A DNA stretch of 64,000 nucleotides from Omphiscola glabra (GCA_964017045.1 OZ024794.1:53536608-53600607), one strand, 5' to 3'. Shown: positions 1 to 12,524, counted from the first letter of the stretch. Notes: generated by a model from the letters alone, not told the origin. Program-made: numbers and translations.

Positions 1-551
1 ATTTATGAAATTTATAAATTAGTAAAAAAAAAAAACAACAAAAAACAACTAACCGTTAAATATACTTTTAATACGAAAATGCCGTTTAATGCAATCAGTG
101 CAGCGAAACTACATATCCAAATAGCATCCACTAATGTACTTATCACTCATTTAAATAAGAACAAAGCATTTGAAATGCAAAAAAATTGTTTTTGCGTAAG
201 TAATTGGATTACAATCCCATGGATGATTTTATTAATTTCTTTAAAACTCTGTTTGGGGGAGGGGGAAGTTGTAATTCAATAGTTTAATTTGCACATGGCA
301 GCACACTATACGTCTCAAAATGAATTTGACAAATAATTTGCCTTCTTAGGTACATATACATGGGGGTTAGGAAATAGGGTGTGTACAATTTTATATCTTT
401 AAATCCAATGATATTACTGTTGTGAAAAATAGATGCTATATTCTCATTTTACGAATTAAGAAAATCAACGACGTTAACACAACGTAAGTACATTTACAAA
501 AGTATATCCATGAATATCAAAACCCATTCATTTTACAAAGAATTACCAGTT
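1..551. other. A+T-rich unique sequence, no gene seen
   Basis: Short A-runs and a small G-run near 258. No open frame with convincing coding character, splice-flanked exon or repeat was recognised. Confidence 0.5.
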
Positions 552-985
552 TTGGACCGGGGCCCTATAAAAGTTTTTCTTTCTAATATGAGCTATTTAA
601 ATATAATTTCCGTATGAGTTCCTATACTATTCATCTGAATGCGATAAACTTTCAATGAGTTGTTGTGTGCAGGCCCGCATTAGGTTTCTAAAGAAGTGCA
701 AATATTTTACAATATTCCGCTTTGGGCCGGGGGCCTTAAATTCTTTTTTATTCTTATATGAGCTATGTAAATATAACGTCAAGCAGAGCTATTGCATAAG
801 TGGGTGGAATTACATTAAATATAAACTGTGACATTTCATTTTGTATATGTGACTTAATAAATAGGTTTCTGATTTAGTACAAATATTTCACAATATTACT
901 TTTGGGGCCGGGGGCCCTAAATTTGTTTATATGTAATAAATGAGCCATATAAATATAATTTCAAACATAGCTATTGCATGTGAGG
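552..985. repeat. Degenerate long-period tandem repeat, about 3 units
   Basis: Three diverged units of about 170-180 bp. Each carries a G/C-rich core (ccggggccc or gccgggggcc, near 556, 726 and 906) followed by a block reading ATGAGCTATNTAAATATAA. The second and third are preceded by similar AGGTTTCT...CAAATATTT.CACAATATT blocks. It is old and diverged; it could also be three insertions of one short element. Confidence 0.55.
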
Positions 986-1473
986 ATCAATCGCTATAAG
1001 TTTTGGGACTAAATTTGGAAAATCCATGCTTCCCACACGGACAGCTGCGTGTGGTCTGCTGACACTTCTTAAAACCTTCTAATTAATTCGAATACGCACC
1101 AGACGGTTAAAAAAAGGTGGTTATTAGAAGAACTTACAAAAAAATTATTAAAACACAGACACTTTATTTCGATGAGTGGCATTGCAACGCATGCCGGGTA
1201 CTCGCTAGTGATTTATAAAAAATGTTTTCCTTTATTTTCCCCCATAAATAAATCACCAATTTACATCTATGATAGCTGGTTTATTGAAGAAAAGAGGACA
1301 GTTGCAAATGCCGGAAATTGTTTTAAGTACACGGATTACTGATATAATTTCTATTTTTAAAAAAAGTATTGATTAAGATTTCATCCATTACGATTTATGT
1401 GCACCTCAATGGAAATTACTTTGTTATTCTACGATCTTCTGTTTTATACAAACGATTTACCCAAATTTATGAC
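986..1473. other. Unique sequence, nothing recognised
   Basis: No repeat, gene or RNA could be supported here. Confidence 0.4.
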
Positions 1474-1577
1474 ATTTAGGGTCGGTTCACACGATCAAAT
1501 TTTCCTTCAAGCATTTGATGCAATTCGTGTATGAAGCCTTGTCACAACTTTCAAATTACTATTTGATCAAACCCCCC

Positions 1578-1608
<31 letters not shown>

Positions 1609-1686
1609 AAAAGAAGAAAACACGCACAAAATAATGCGTTCAAACAACAATTTGACGCGAAATTTGATCGTGTGAACCGACATTTA
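1474..1686. mobile_element. Short non-autonomous DNA transposon (MITE) with about 22-bp TIRs
   Basis: The left arm GTCGGTTCACACGATCAAAT (from 1481) is mirrored by its reverse complement ending at 1680, with about 22 bp perfect. Both arms are flanked by ATTTA-like sequence, the possible target duplication. The TIR style resembles PIF/Harbinger-type MITEs, but the superfamily is inferred. The interior has no coding capacity and holds an uninterrupted run of 27 C (1572-1598) followed by 14 A. Confidence 0.7.
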
Positions 1687-2791
1687 ATGCGTACTAATAT
1701 TCATCCCTGTATTATGTCGTATTTGTTGGGCTTTTTTCCTTCAAATTTACGTGCAGCTGTAATTCGGGAGTCTGGTACCAAACAGAAGCCAAGTCTTTTT
1801 ATTTCAGATGTCTTTAAATATAAACATTACTGTTGCAGTTTACTTAGTATACATAGTTGTTGTTTTTTTTAATGTTTACATGGTACCCGACCTATAAATA
1901 CATTTATTTTCAAGAATGCCATTTTCAAGGAATTTAAACATATTAAACAATATTATGATTTAAATATCTATCAGATGTGACATAGCTTTGTCAGCTTGCA
2001 GTTGGTCACATCAATCTGAAGGCAAACCGCATAAATGCAACTGTGTACCAGTAGCACTACCAATAGATCTAGAGTCGTGATTTTAGATTCCCTAATAGGG
2101 AATCGTCGGCTTTTTTTAAACTGGCAATGTTTTATTTCAAATTGGTCATCCCAATGCTGCTGGGTGACAAACACTTAATGAATACTAGTTATAGTTTAGC
2201 TGTCGGGCAAACAATGTTATAAACCAATTAAAAAGAAATAAAAAATAATTTAACACTTGAAATTATTGTTAATACTATAGCCCGTTTTAGAAAGCATTTT
2301 TCTTAATACATTGATTGACGTGCATCCTGCTAATCAATGTCCGCCTTTGGGGTACAGTGGCCAAAGCACAAGAAGCGCTGATTTTAATTAAAATGTTTAA
2401 AAAAATAGCTCACTTGCTTTGTTTTTATCCCAAGTTTATTTCTGGAAATCTCATTTTGAATGTTAATGAAATTGTTTTAGCTCATCGTTTATCGTGTTAT
2501 TACGAGGAAGTCGGGCGCTCGGTAGATAATGCTGGGGAGTATGGAATAATAAACGTAGTAGTTTTCACGCTAAAAGGAAAGCGCACGGCAGGAAAGCGAA
2601 GTATTTATTCCATTGCCGCAAAACGCACCAAAAATAATAAAAACAAAAAACAAACAATGTTCAACGAGGGAAAACTTTCCAAGCACAACTATGACTTACA
2701 AGCCGCCTGCAAAGTCAGCTATATAGTTCTGGTCATCTTCGCATGCCATTGTCAAACAGTGTAACCGTCCCAACTTCAATTAGACTTCTTA
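1687..2791. other. Mostly unique DNA with one long unassigned open frame
   Basis: A + strand frame stays open for about 149 codons (2315-2764). It begins at a TTG; the first ATG is near 2391. The translation is lysine-rich with no recognised domain, signal peptide or clear splice sites. In A+T-rich DNA of this length such a frame could occur by chance, so it is not called a gene. Confidence 0.3.
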
Positions 2792-2851
2792 CTACCCAAA
2801 ATCAATTTGACTAGTGACTACCCAAAATCAATTTGACTAGTGACTACCCAA
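2792..2851. repeat. 26-bp tandem repeat, about 2 copies
   Basis: The unit beginning CTACCCAAAATCAATTTGAC occurs twice in succession, with a partial third. Confidence 0.8.
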
Positions 2852-3352
2852 CCTAAAGGATTTATATGAAAAACATTGTTTTGAGGAGGATGTTGAACTT
2901 AAAACTATGTTACTTAGTAAAATACTGTTGCATTCTCAAAGTCATTATAAACAATTTGTTTGATGAATCTAACTAGACCTGAGCCATTTTAGTGAAATTT
3001 GCAATAAGCAATGTAATGATCTTCTCTTTGTCCTCTTCCATTGTTCATGACACGGCTGAAGAGAGAAGCCACATTCGTAGAGCTCGGAACTGTGGACAGC
3101 TTCTGTGATCTTAAGGGCAGTAACTCACTTAAATCTGACATTCTCTGCTATACAAAAAATCGTATACAGCCCATTTATGTGCACATTTGCAGGGCATTTT
3201 GTGAAAGGTCCCTATGGTCGTCCCATCAGGGACGGGAAATGTAGTGGCCATTTTTTTTGACGGCCATAGACGGGCTGGGGTAAAAGGGTAGCCACAGCCG
3301 AGGGTAATAAAAGGATTGGAAATCTGAGGCCCATAGAAGCATTTGGTAAAAC

Positions 3353-3480
3353 TGTGGTCATAGTAGGGATTCGGGAATCGTGTGGTCATAGTAGGGATTC
3401 GGGAATCGTGTGGTCATAGTAGGGATTCGGGAGTCGTGTGGTCATAGTAGGGATTCGGAAATCGTGTGGTCATAGTAAGG
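3353..3480. repeat. 28-bp minisatellite, about 4.6 copies
   Basis: Units start TGTGGTCATAGTAGGGATTC at 3353, 3381, 3409, 3437 and 3465, with single-base differences. Confidence 0.9.
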
Positions 3481-4052
3481 AATAACAATCCGGTGGACGA
3501 AGATGAAAGTAGAGAAGTTGCGACAATAGACGAGATGGAGAATTTGATGGCCATATACGCTACAGGGACATTAATCGCTGGGACCCTGATTAAAATAGAA
3601 CGTTTTTGGAAATGTGGTAACGAGTGAAATAAGAGCAAAAGACAAACAAGAAGAAAACAGATGAAAAAAAAGGAAAGTGAAATTTTATTTCATGGCGATT
3701 ATAATTTCAGGTTCTTGTTCGAAACATATTTCATTGTGACATACGTGTTTTCATAGCGCTTTTTCAAAAGGGAAGCAAGGCCATTTTTGTTCAAGTGGCT
3801 TTCTCATATCCCGCAAACGTGACATCAATATTGGCTAAGATTTCGGGGAGCTGGTATTTGATTTCATGAACCTTCCTTTGCCTGGTCAAACACGCAAGTA
3901 CAACGAGTAAACCCTACGGGAAAGGGGATGGCTAGATAGTAAAATCGTTTTACTGAGACCTCCCTCTGTGACGTCAATGGTCAAATGATTTTTTGAGGTG
4001 TCAAACACTTCTCGACTTCTGACACCAAGCACAACGATCTGTTATGAGAAAG
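3481..4052. other. Unique sequence, nothing recognised
   Basis: No repeat or gene supported. Open frames are short and featureless. Confidence 0.4.
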
Positions 4053-4190
4053 GTAAACGATACTCGTATCGCATTTTAAGACTGTATAACTAAAAGCTCT
4101 GCTATACTCGGATCGCATTCGGGTGACTGAATAACCGAAAGCTCTGCTATACTTGGATTGCATTCGGTGACTGAATAAGTAAACAGTCTG
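4053..4190. repeat. About 50-bp degenerate tandem repeat, 3 copies
   Basis: Three successive units contain TATACTCGGATCGCATT-like and AAAGCTCTGC-like blocks, each with substitutions and small indels. Confidence 0.75.
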
Positions 4191-4910
4191 CTAGCGTCTA
4201 GGTTAACAATAAAGCTTTATTATTAGTTGGACTTGTTGGAACAAGAAATGTTAAATAAAAATTTTAACTTTTTTTTTTTACTTTAAGAAATACAACAACA
4301 AAAAAATAATAAAAAATTTAAAAAATCATTAAAAAAAACTTATGAAGAATGGAAATTAAAAATTCATTTCAGAATCAAAGATTTAGTTCGTTGTCATAGG
4401 ACATTATCAAAAACCTTTTTTTTTTTTTTTTTTTAAATATTAATAAGTTGTCTTATTGAAACGTTATTCAGCTCGAAATTATATGCTTAATGAAACATTT
4501 AGTTACCTCAAATTATTACGGCATGACGCCCCTTGGATTCAAGGAATGCATAAGTTAAACTTTGATAAAAGACGATGTGCAGATCATGTCTGTTTTGGGG
4601 TGGTCCATCTATGACATTCAGGCTATTTAGAGTAATGGATGGGTAAGTTTGTGCTTATGTCAGATATTGTGTTATCTCCGGTATACAGAACTATTTGATT
4701 TCTAGATCTAAATCTTGACTACCTTTTTGTTTGAGAAGCACTGTTAGGAAAATAATTCTAGCCCTTTTAAAATGTTGCAACCATCTTAAGTTCAGTATAT
4801 TTACGTGTATTCACGTTTACCGCAAATTAAAAGTTTTGCTCATTGAATATTTTTTTTTAATACTGGCGAATCAGCACAGATATTTCCACACATAACTTTA
4901 CTTTGATTTT
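4191..4910. other. A+T-rich unique sequence with A and T runs
   Basis: Contains homopolymer runs (for example the T run near 4418-4434). No gene was seen. Confidence 0.4.
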
Positions 4911-5003
4911 TGTCACAGAATTTCGTTGAATAACGTGACAAAATTCCATTGAATTCCGTCACAGAATTCCGTTGACTACAATCAAAGAATTTCGTTTACT
5001 TCC
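4911..5003. repeat. Degenerate tandem repeat of a roughly 23-27-bp unit, about 4 copies
   Basis: GTCACAGAATTTCGTTGA recurs in altered forms (GTGACAAAATTCCATTGA, GTCACAGAATTCCGTTGA, ATCAAAGAATTTCGTTTA). Confidence 0.7.
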
Positions 5004-6105
5004 GTCAGCTTTGTTCATTTGTATGTCCCTTTTGTCTGATGTTGAAGACATTTGTTTGAAACATTATTTCTTTAGCTTTGGTGATCGTTCACGTTGTCCC
5101 CTATTCTGTATGTTGTATTTCATTTCCCTTACACAGTTTTATTTCAATAAAAATAACATTAAGTTTTATCATTTACCCAAACCTCTCACGTCCATATGTC
5201 ACATAGCTAACTTTAATGAATCCCCATTAAATGTGTATAGATTCCCAAATTCATCCCTAGTTTATAATCTCGGGATATCCATTATCGCCTTTTTAACCCT
5301 TTGTCTGCGGCAATGATCCGTTGATACAGTGATGCATTCATTCGCCGGGCATTTTCTCCTATACCCTATTACGTCAGCTAATTATTTCCATTGAGGGGCG
5401 CAGGCATCACTTAGAGAGTATTACAAACAGTCGCTGGGTGATCGAGAAGCTGACAATATTCCACAATCCGCTTTGCTGGCTTCTCATCTGGCTAGAAAAG
5501 CACCAATTTAAAACAACCAAAGACGCCATACTCTCCACGTGGCTTCTTTTCTTCTGTTTTATCGTTCCTCTTATTTTTTTTATTTTTTTTGTTTTTATCT
5601 TTTCCAAAAAAAAATCTTGGAAATGGCCAATAAAAAAAAAAAATTCCCCCCGTCTCATATTGGAAGATCTGCATTCATCCGTTTGATTATGCCTGGAATG
5701 CTGTTATTTGTTGACTGATGAATGAGCAGCCTCGTTTTGAGGTTGTGTTTGCTGTTGGGTTTTTGTTTGTGTGAACCGCTCAGACCTCTCCCACCTTCTT
5801 CTTTTTTTTTTTCCAGAACATATTTTCTGCTCTACCGCATATAGTCCCCCAGGCACAGCAACAAGGGAGATTTGGTGAAGGGAGGGTGAAGTCGGTTGCT
5901 GTGGCATGTTACTTAACTAAGATTGCAGAGATGTAAATTGCTCATGTAAATATTTATGGATGTCGAATTGCTCACAGCATTAAAGGGGCAATTTATTGCA
6001 AAATTACAATCAGTGAAGCTAAAAATCTTCGAGGTTGTTGGAGAGGTTGAGAATTTCTTCATCTAAAGCATCAATTGTGTTTTAAGAAAATTAAAAAGTT
6101 GTCTA
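5004..6105. other. Unique sequence with poly(T)/poly(A) patches
   Basis: Overlapping open frames on both strands around 5.4-5.7 kb are low complexity (lysine/phenylalanine rich) and mirror each other, as expected of A/T runs rather than genes. Confidence 0.4.
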
Positions 6106-6212
6106 CCTTTAGAAGTAAGTGGATGGTGGAACAAATTGTAAACCTTTAGATGTAAGTGGATGGTGGAACAAGTTGTAAACCTTTAGATGTAAGTGGATGG
6201 TGGAACAAGTTG
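6106..6212. repeat. 37-bp minisatellite, 3 copies
   Basis: Units begin CCTTTAGAAGTAAGTGGATG at 6106, 6143 and 6180. The third runs into the inverted repeat that follows; GATGGTGGAACAA is shared by the unit and the inverted-repeat arm. Confidence 0.9.
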
Positions 6213-6333
6213 CGTGAAAGCTTGAAATATAAATTCAGGACGGTAAAAGAATAACGTTTCGGCCAAGAGCCTTCGTTTTATTGTCCTGCCGTTATATTTT
6301 AAGCTTCCACACAATTTGTTCCACTATTTTCTT
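6200..6333. repeat. Foldback (inverted) repeat, arms about 55 bp
   Basis: The left arm GTGGAACAAG..GAAAGCTTGAAATATAA..GGACGG..AAAACG-like (6200-6256) matches the reverse complement of 6275-6333 with small indels, leaving a loop of about 20 bp (CGGCCAAGAGCC region). The arm strongly resembles the 65-bp satellite unit at 22.8-24.7 kb (AAGCTGGAAATATAAGGACG). Probably a MITE or foldback element; superfamily unknown. Confidence 0.65.
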
Positions 6334-7281
6334 AACATAACTTGAACATCGCCCTTCATTTATTATCCTGTAGAAATAACAGCAATAAAATTGATTTTGG
6401 TGGGGGAAGGGTAGCTGCCATCCAAAAGATGGAGGTATTATTCATTTAAACAAACAACAATTTTTTTTTAAATTTAAAATATCTTATAGTCTGTCACTGA
6501 TGGTCGATTTGTGTCTAGAGTGACACGTCGGCGGGTCTCAGCTGGGAAGACGTAGACCATGCAATGGGAAGAAACTCAATTAGTATGTCCCAGATGTCAA
6601 GCCCCAAATGAAAACAGAAAGCCGAAGTGGCACTCAGAGCTCCTCAGTGCTATCATTTTAAGAAAGACGAACTGAGACTGTTTTCGGTCCCCTGTTTTTC
6701 AATTCATCGTTCTTAGAGCTTCCGAAAAAAAACAACGTAATGTTCAATTTAAAACAACACAACAACAAACAAAAAAAAACACTAGATATCTCACACGCCA
6801 CCGAGTTTCAGATTAACTGTTTCCGGATTCGTTGGGGGGGGGGGGGAAGGAGGGGATGTGGGGGTGGGTTGAAAGGGAATGGATATATGATTACAAGTTA
6901 CTCGGGCTTATAAATGAAAACATCGGCCATACCCTCGTAGAGTAATCATTATTTTAAATAACCCTATGAAATGAAGCGTATTGTTACAACTTTAAGTCGA
7001 TGCCGCATGACGCCGATTAAAGATGCATACCTTAACCTTAGAGACATTCTCGTTTGGAGCCCTCCGCACTGTTTGTTGAGAGCTACTAGAGCTACAATAA
7101 TATCTGCGACATACTGCTCTTTCTAACAAACCACCGTACCCATAATGACAAAACGTTCACGGCCCTTTAGCCTCATCAATGTTTCTTACTCATGTCTGTC
7201 TGTGTCTCCGGATATTTTACACTATCTCTTTTATATAACGCTTCTGGTGAGACTCGTCGACAGCTTCCTAATGAACTATTG
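6334..7281. other. Unique sequence, nothing recognised
   Basis: Includes a G-run near 6834-6847. No gene supported. Confidence 0.4.
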
Positions 7282-7626
7282 AGAGTATATTACAAATAAT
7301 TCTAAATGTTTGAAAGAAAGTATGGCTCACTAGTGAGTTCAATAGCGTGCAAAATATAATTCCCGATTACTACGCTAAATGATATTATTTTTTTTATATA
7401 ACGCAACTGATTTTGGCGCGTAATATTTTCTTTTCGGAAAAGGAAAACGTCTCTGTAGTATGATGTACAAAATATTCGATTTAAAAGTGGTTGGGAAATC
7501 ATCATATTTAATGTAGTTCTTGGGCGTGAAATAAAAAGTGTGCGTTACTTGACTTCAGGTTTTGTCAAGTAACTTTAGTACATGGGAAGTACGCGCACTG
7601 CTGTCGCCAAAGATTGGCGGGCTATG
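7282..7626 (-). mobile_element. Interspersed repeat 'X', copy 1 (unclassified)
   Basis: In reverse complement this block aligns with 42822-43208, as roughly 340-390 bp of diverged but collinear sequence. Shared landmarks are CCCGCCAA..TTGGCG at one end, CTAAAGTTACTTGAC, CACACTTTTTATTTCACGCCC, CAACCACTTTTAAA, GCGCGCTATTGAACTCA and ACTTTCTTTCAAACAT. No TIRs, poly-A tail or coding potential identify its class. Confidence 0.7.
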
Positions 7627-7630
7627 TCTA

Positions 7631-7716
7631 GTTATTATTATTAGTATTATCATTATTATTAGGTGGTTTTATATAGTGCGGTACCCCAGCCGAGGGCTAG
7701 GCTCACTGCGCTTCAA
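7631..7716 (-). mobile_element. LINE 3' tail (CR1/L2-like, TAA-tailed family)
   Basis: Reading the minus strand: GCGCAGTGAGCCTAGCCC, a short hairpin, GGCTGGGGTACCGCACTATA and then an imperfect (TAA)n tail. The tail of the LINE at 30958-31408 is the same in outline. Only the extreme 3' end is present, as expected of a heavily 5'-truncated copy. Confidence 0.7.
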
Positions 7717-7775
7717 ATAACAATTAGTAAATACAAATATTTGAACCAAATATTCTTATAATCTGAAGTTTTTAC

Positions 7776-7990
7776 CCACCCCCAGTATCAAACAATGTTT
7801 CACTTACCCCATGCATCAGAGTGTATCACTCACCCCCTGTACCACACAGTGTGTCACTCACCCCCTGTACTCCACAGTACGTCACTAACCCCTGTACCAC
7901 ACAGTATCACTCACCCCTGGTACCACAAAGTGTATCATTCACCCCCTGTACCACACAGTGTCACTCACAGCCTGTACCACGCAGTGTAAA
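7776..7990. repeat. About 28-30-bp minisatellite, about 7 copies
   Basis: Degenerate units of the type GTATCACTCACCCCCTGTAC followed by CACACAGT. The repeat keeps overlapping + strand frames open. Confidence 0.85.
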
Positions 7991-9399
7991 CTGTAGAGGT
8001 CAGGCCATTTTTAAATCACATTTGATGGCTCCCTGGCCAAGCTGGCGTGACTTTAGTTTCTCATCAACTTCCTCCGCACACCACACCACACCAACCCCCC
8101 CCCCCCCCAAATACTCTTTTCACACTAGGAACACGACCATAACCCAATGGACAACCACATTCTCTGTTGGCGGGCGTTTCAGTTCAAAGCTCAAATCAGA
8201 GATCTACCCGGTCACCATTGAAATAGCCAGTCATGAATTCAGTCCTTACTTCTGTGTTGGGGAGTCTTTTCTACTTTTCAAGACACTTAAATTATATTCA
8301 AGCAAATTCTTTGCAATAAAAAACAAACGTTTCATTTCCAGTTGTTTCTTTCTTCTTTTTTTTAAAAAAATGTGTATCCAGGATGCAATTTGGGATGCAC
8401 ACTGTATCCTTAATATAATTTCAGTTAGTTGACAATATCGAGGCGATCAGGTTTGACTGATGACCTTGGATGCGATGTGAAACTACCCCCCCCCCCCCAC
8501 AAACCTGGTCGAAAACCCCCCCTCCCGGGAAAGGCCTGGATGCCTTTAATTTTGCAGTTACGGCGTTTCGCATTCCGCTTTTACTCGAAATGTTCATCAT
8601 AGGGCCACCCGCTATTGGCCAGTTGATTTTTTCCCCCTCTCTATCTCTTTCTCTCTCTCTCTCTCTTTCTTCTCGTTATTTCCGCTTATCGCAAGTTGCG
8701 AGCTCACTACGGTTGCCAGGAAGAAAGTACACGAGTGGACAGAATATGGGTCAGCGGCTAACCGATAAGGTCCCTGGTGATGGGGGATGGAGTATATCTA
8801 ATGCCTTAGAACAATTTAGCATTAAACAAATGCATAGCATGTTATCGTGCATCTGATCACACACCACATTTACATCCCAAATACACTAGTTTACAGTAGA
8901 AGAAAAGACATGTAGAAAACACGAATGGCCGATGTCAACCGAAATATACCGTAAGATCCTAATTTCTTATAGAATTTTATAATTTGAGTTGTGTTACTTC
9001 AATGTGGAGTCATTATATATATGCGAGAAACGCAGCCAAGATTGCCACGCCAGTATCGGCCTAGTGAGCCATTTGTTGAATTGTACATAGCTACACCCTC
9101 GTCTCATGGAATGATGTTATATATATATATATATATATATACTATAACCTTCAGATGTTTGAATGTATCAAGTGAAAACAACGAAGCGAAGCGTGATTCT
9201 CCGCAGGTTGCCTGGAATCTGTTCCTGCGATGGATTAGCTGGTTCGTTTCCATGAATAGATTTTACGGCTGTATTTTCTATACAAATTTATGGTAACACC
9301 CGTTCGCGCAGCGTAACCAAAGATGTGAGGTCGGTGTCGCTGGAAGATGTTAAACTTTTTCATGATTCAAATTCAAGTATCTGAAAATCTCAACGGGTT
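7991..9399. other. Unique DNA with microsatellites, no gene seen
   Basis: Contains C-runs near 8096-8108 and 8487-8499, a CT-rich microsatellite at about 8637-8672 and a TA microsatellite at about 9119-9141. No splice-flanked exon recognised. Confidence 0.4.
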
Positions 9400-9422
9400 G
9401 GGGGGGGGGGGGGGGGGGGGGG
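9400..9422. repeat. Poly(G) run, 23 bp
   Basis: Uninterrupted G run. Confidence 0.95.
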
Positions 9423-12400
9423 CGAACACGTTTTGTCACCTAAGTAAACGGCGTACGCGCAATCGGTCTCATCCTCTGAAAAGCCCCATAAGCTGTGGTT
9501 AATACTGTAAGTAACACACAAGGATTCTAAACGGTCTAAACAAAAACTATGAGTTATTTTTGTCCGCACCCCGATTACAAACAATAACTTGTGTTTGAGC
9601 GCACGTCCTGTTTTAATGTGATTGAAAATATCAACGCAAAAACTGTTTAACAAGGAGCGTAATCTCCGAGCTAACACAAGATTTATCCCACTTATAGAAT
9701 TTATAATTTATTCATTATTGTTATGTGAAGGCGCAATTAAAGAGTGTTTGGTGTTTTTTTTTTTTTTTTGGGGGGGGGGGATGGGTGCAATACAGGACCG
9801 TGTTATGTAAGAAACGGCTGATGGAATATACAACTCAAGATACGGTGAATGTAAGTTCTGTATTCCTAATAGAGTTGTGTGTGATACTCAGTTTGAACTC
9901 AGTTCAAATCACCTCTGACGGTGTTAGAGTTATCATTTAAACACCTGTGACATGATCAGCATATCCTTTAAACACCCGTGACATGTTAGTCGTATTCTTT
10001 CAAACGTTTTTGACAGGAAGAGAACATTTCATACTCCAAAGCCAATGATCCAGTTTCTCATTGCACGTGTAGGAAATAACTAAAGCAGATGTGCATGGGC
10101 TTAGCAATCAATTGCTATGTCTGGAGCATAGAAATACAACAGTTTAAAAAAAAATGAAATTAAGAGACTGTTACGTACTGTTATCAATATGGAGAAATTA
10201 CCCTACCCACCGCCCCCCCCTACACCCTCACTCCACCATTGATGTCAATGAGTACTTTCAGCGTGCTTGAAAATAAACAGTTGAGCTTGCTTCAGACACA
10301 AGAGAAATCATCTCCATAAATCATTGTCAAGACATGTCATAAAGCACAGCGCTCTACCTTAGACACAAATTAATCGCATATCTTGTAAAGACGCGAAACG
10401 CAGACAGCCCATATTTCCTTGTGAGAAAGTTGTTCCCATCATATTCAAGTCACGCTACTTCCCGGGGCCCTTAGTTCCTAGCTAATGACATTGGACGGAA
10501 ACGAAATTTCTTAAGGTTTAATTATAACTTTTAAAGGCGACGCTTGAGCGCCCGACTCTGCCACTCACGAGGTGAAGCCAGGTCTGGCGACGTTGTAATT
10601 CATAAACATTAAGTTCATTAAAACGGATGCCGCAATACCCCCCCCCCCCCCCCCCCAAAAGCGCACAGCTGACCTGAAATCCAGTTATAAATCTTTGAGT
10701 TTCTTGGAAGTGAAACTAGCAGGAGTTTTTTCTTTAAATTGCCTCAGCGCTAGTTTTCCCTTAGTGGGCTGGCCGGTTGGGGGATGGGGTGGGGGTGGGG
10801 GATTGGGCGTCAAGGAGAAGCAGAAATGAACTATCCGCCCCCAGACCGGTAGTATTTTACTCTCACGACCATGTCTTGGGAAATATAGCGGCTACCACAA
10901 TGAAAGTCGTGAGTGATAAACTTGATCATCCAGGAGGAGCAGACACGCAGGTCAAGGTCCCGGATGTTAGATGATCAGGTTAACCTATTTGGGTTATCCT
11001 TATTGTATCCTCCCCCCTTTTTTACACACTTTTTTTTGTGGATAATTTATTTCAACAGTTTAAACAAAACACAGCCATATATGTCCTTTTTCTATTTCAT
11101 CTGTATTTCCTCTGTTCTGTGTCATTCAAAATATGGGATCATTTTTGTATTGCTTTTATTACATTTATTAATATTATTTTGTATTTTATTTTACATTTTT
11201 ATTTTGTTGGTTGTAATTTAAAACATTCAAACTTTTAGATGAATTTTTCTTTTAAAATCTGTACTTGTGACATTTAATTTTTTGTATGCAAAAAAAAAAA
11301 GTAATAGGCTATTATTATTTTAATGCAATCACCCTCGAGGTAAATAGAGAATGCAAGCCTGCTGGCTTTATAGAATAATAGATCTAGTTAGGGATCATAG
11401 GGACTGGGATGGTAATTTTTTAAATAAATATATTACGGTGTCATGTCTAGTGGTTTGAGAATTGAACATCTTTCATTGGAAATATTATATTTGGCATAAA
11501 ACATCTGGCATGTTACATCTGGCACAATAAACTTGACATAATACATTGGACATAATACATTATACATAAAAGTTAATTCTATATGTGTTTTACACGGTCA
11601 GGCACATGTGTAAAAGATTAATGCACGCATGTCCTATTGCGATTGCCCCGTGGGATTTCGTAAAAAGTATCACTACTTTACCAATAGGGAATTAGATGTG
11701 GGTAATCTAGTGCCTTGCGTGCAAGTGATGTACTTTACAGAAAATTCTAAATTACGCGCTGATTTAGAAATGGGGAGATGGGGAGAGAGGTGGGGAGTGA
11801 GAAAAAAAAATGGGGGGTGGGGTAAGCTGTAACGGGTGTAGAGATTGAGTAGAGTGAGTAGAGTCACGCTACTGCGTTCAAATTACCGTCAAAAGGTAGC
11901 TTTTTCTCACTAGACAACCATGTGTGAGTAGTTGAGATTGGTTGTTCCAGAGCAGCGTGTGCGTGAAAACCTGCTCTAGGTTAGCCTGGCTTGTCCGTAG
12001 CCATTTATTATCTGACAATTACTCATCTTGACGCACAAATGACCGAGGCGATGTTAGCCGTGCTGGTCAGCCATGCAGTGGCTGGCCAAGGCATCCGGTC
12101 ATTTTGATCGGAGATAATTACTTTCCCAGACTAACCGGTAACGACCGCTTCTCTCTCCCGACAGGTACTGAGAACATGTAGAGACCAAATGATGTATTTG
12201 GTTTTAGCTGCAGTAGTAAACAAAAACAGACAGTGCGTTTGTGGTTCAAAGTCCCAGGCGTTCATTAAATTAAAATACAAAATCCAAGTTTAGTTTAAAA
12301 CACCGTCAAACATACTTCTGAGATAGGGGCTTTTCATATACTGGCATGTAATGATGGAAGAGACTGTTTTTAAATCAGCTTTTTATATCCTTGGATTTCA

Positions 12401-12524
12401 AGAATATATATATATTTATATTTTAAATACAATATGACACATAATAACTAAAGCATACATATCAGAGTTTTGTATGAAATTTTTACTGTCTTCCTAAAAT
12501 GTATGTTTTTCAAGGCCTTATTTA
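9423..12524. other. Long unique stretch with minor simple repeats
   Basis: Holds a T-run/G-run junction near 9757-9780, a two-copy degenerate repeat (TTTAAACACCTGTGACATG, 9937-9990), a 19-bp C run (10638-10656) and degenerate CATAATACAT-type repeats (about 11500-11570). The segment at 11930-12180 is less A+T-rich than its surroundings but shows no open reading frame with domains. No gene supported. Confidence 0.4.

Noticed and set aside
2315..2764. 149-codon open frame as a gene
   Set aside because: Needs a non-ATG start, has no domain or homology I recognise, and is plausible by chance in A+T-rich DNA.
5407..5686. Overlapping frames on both strands with hydrophobic or lysine-rich translations
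   Set aside because: Low-complexity A/T runs read in opposite directions.
9119..9141. TA run as promoter or origin element
   Set aside because: Simple microsatellite with no associated signals.
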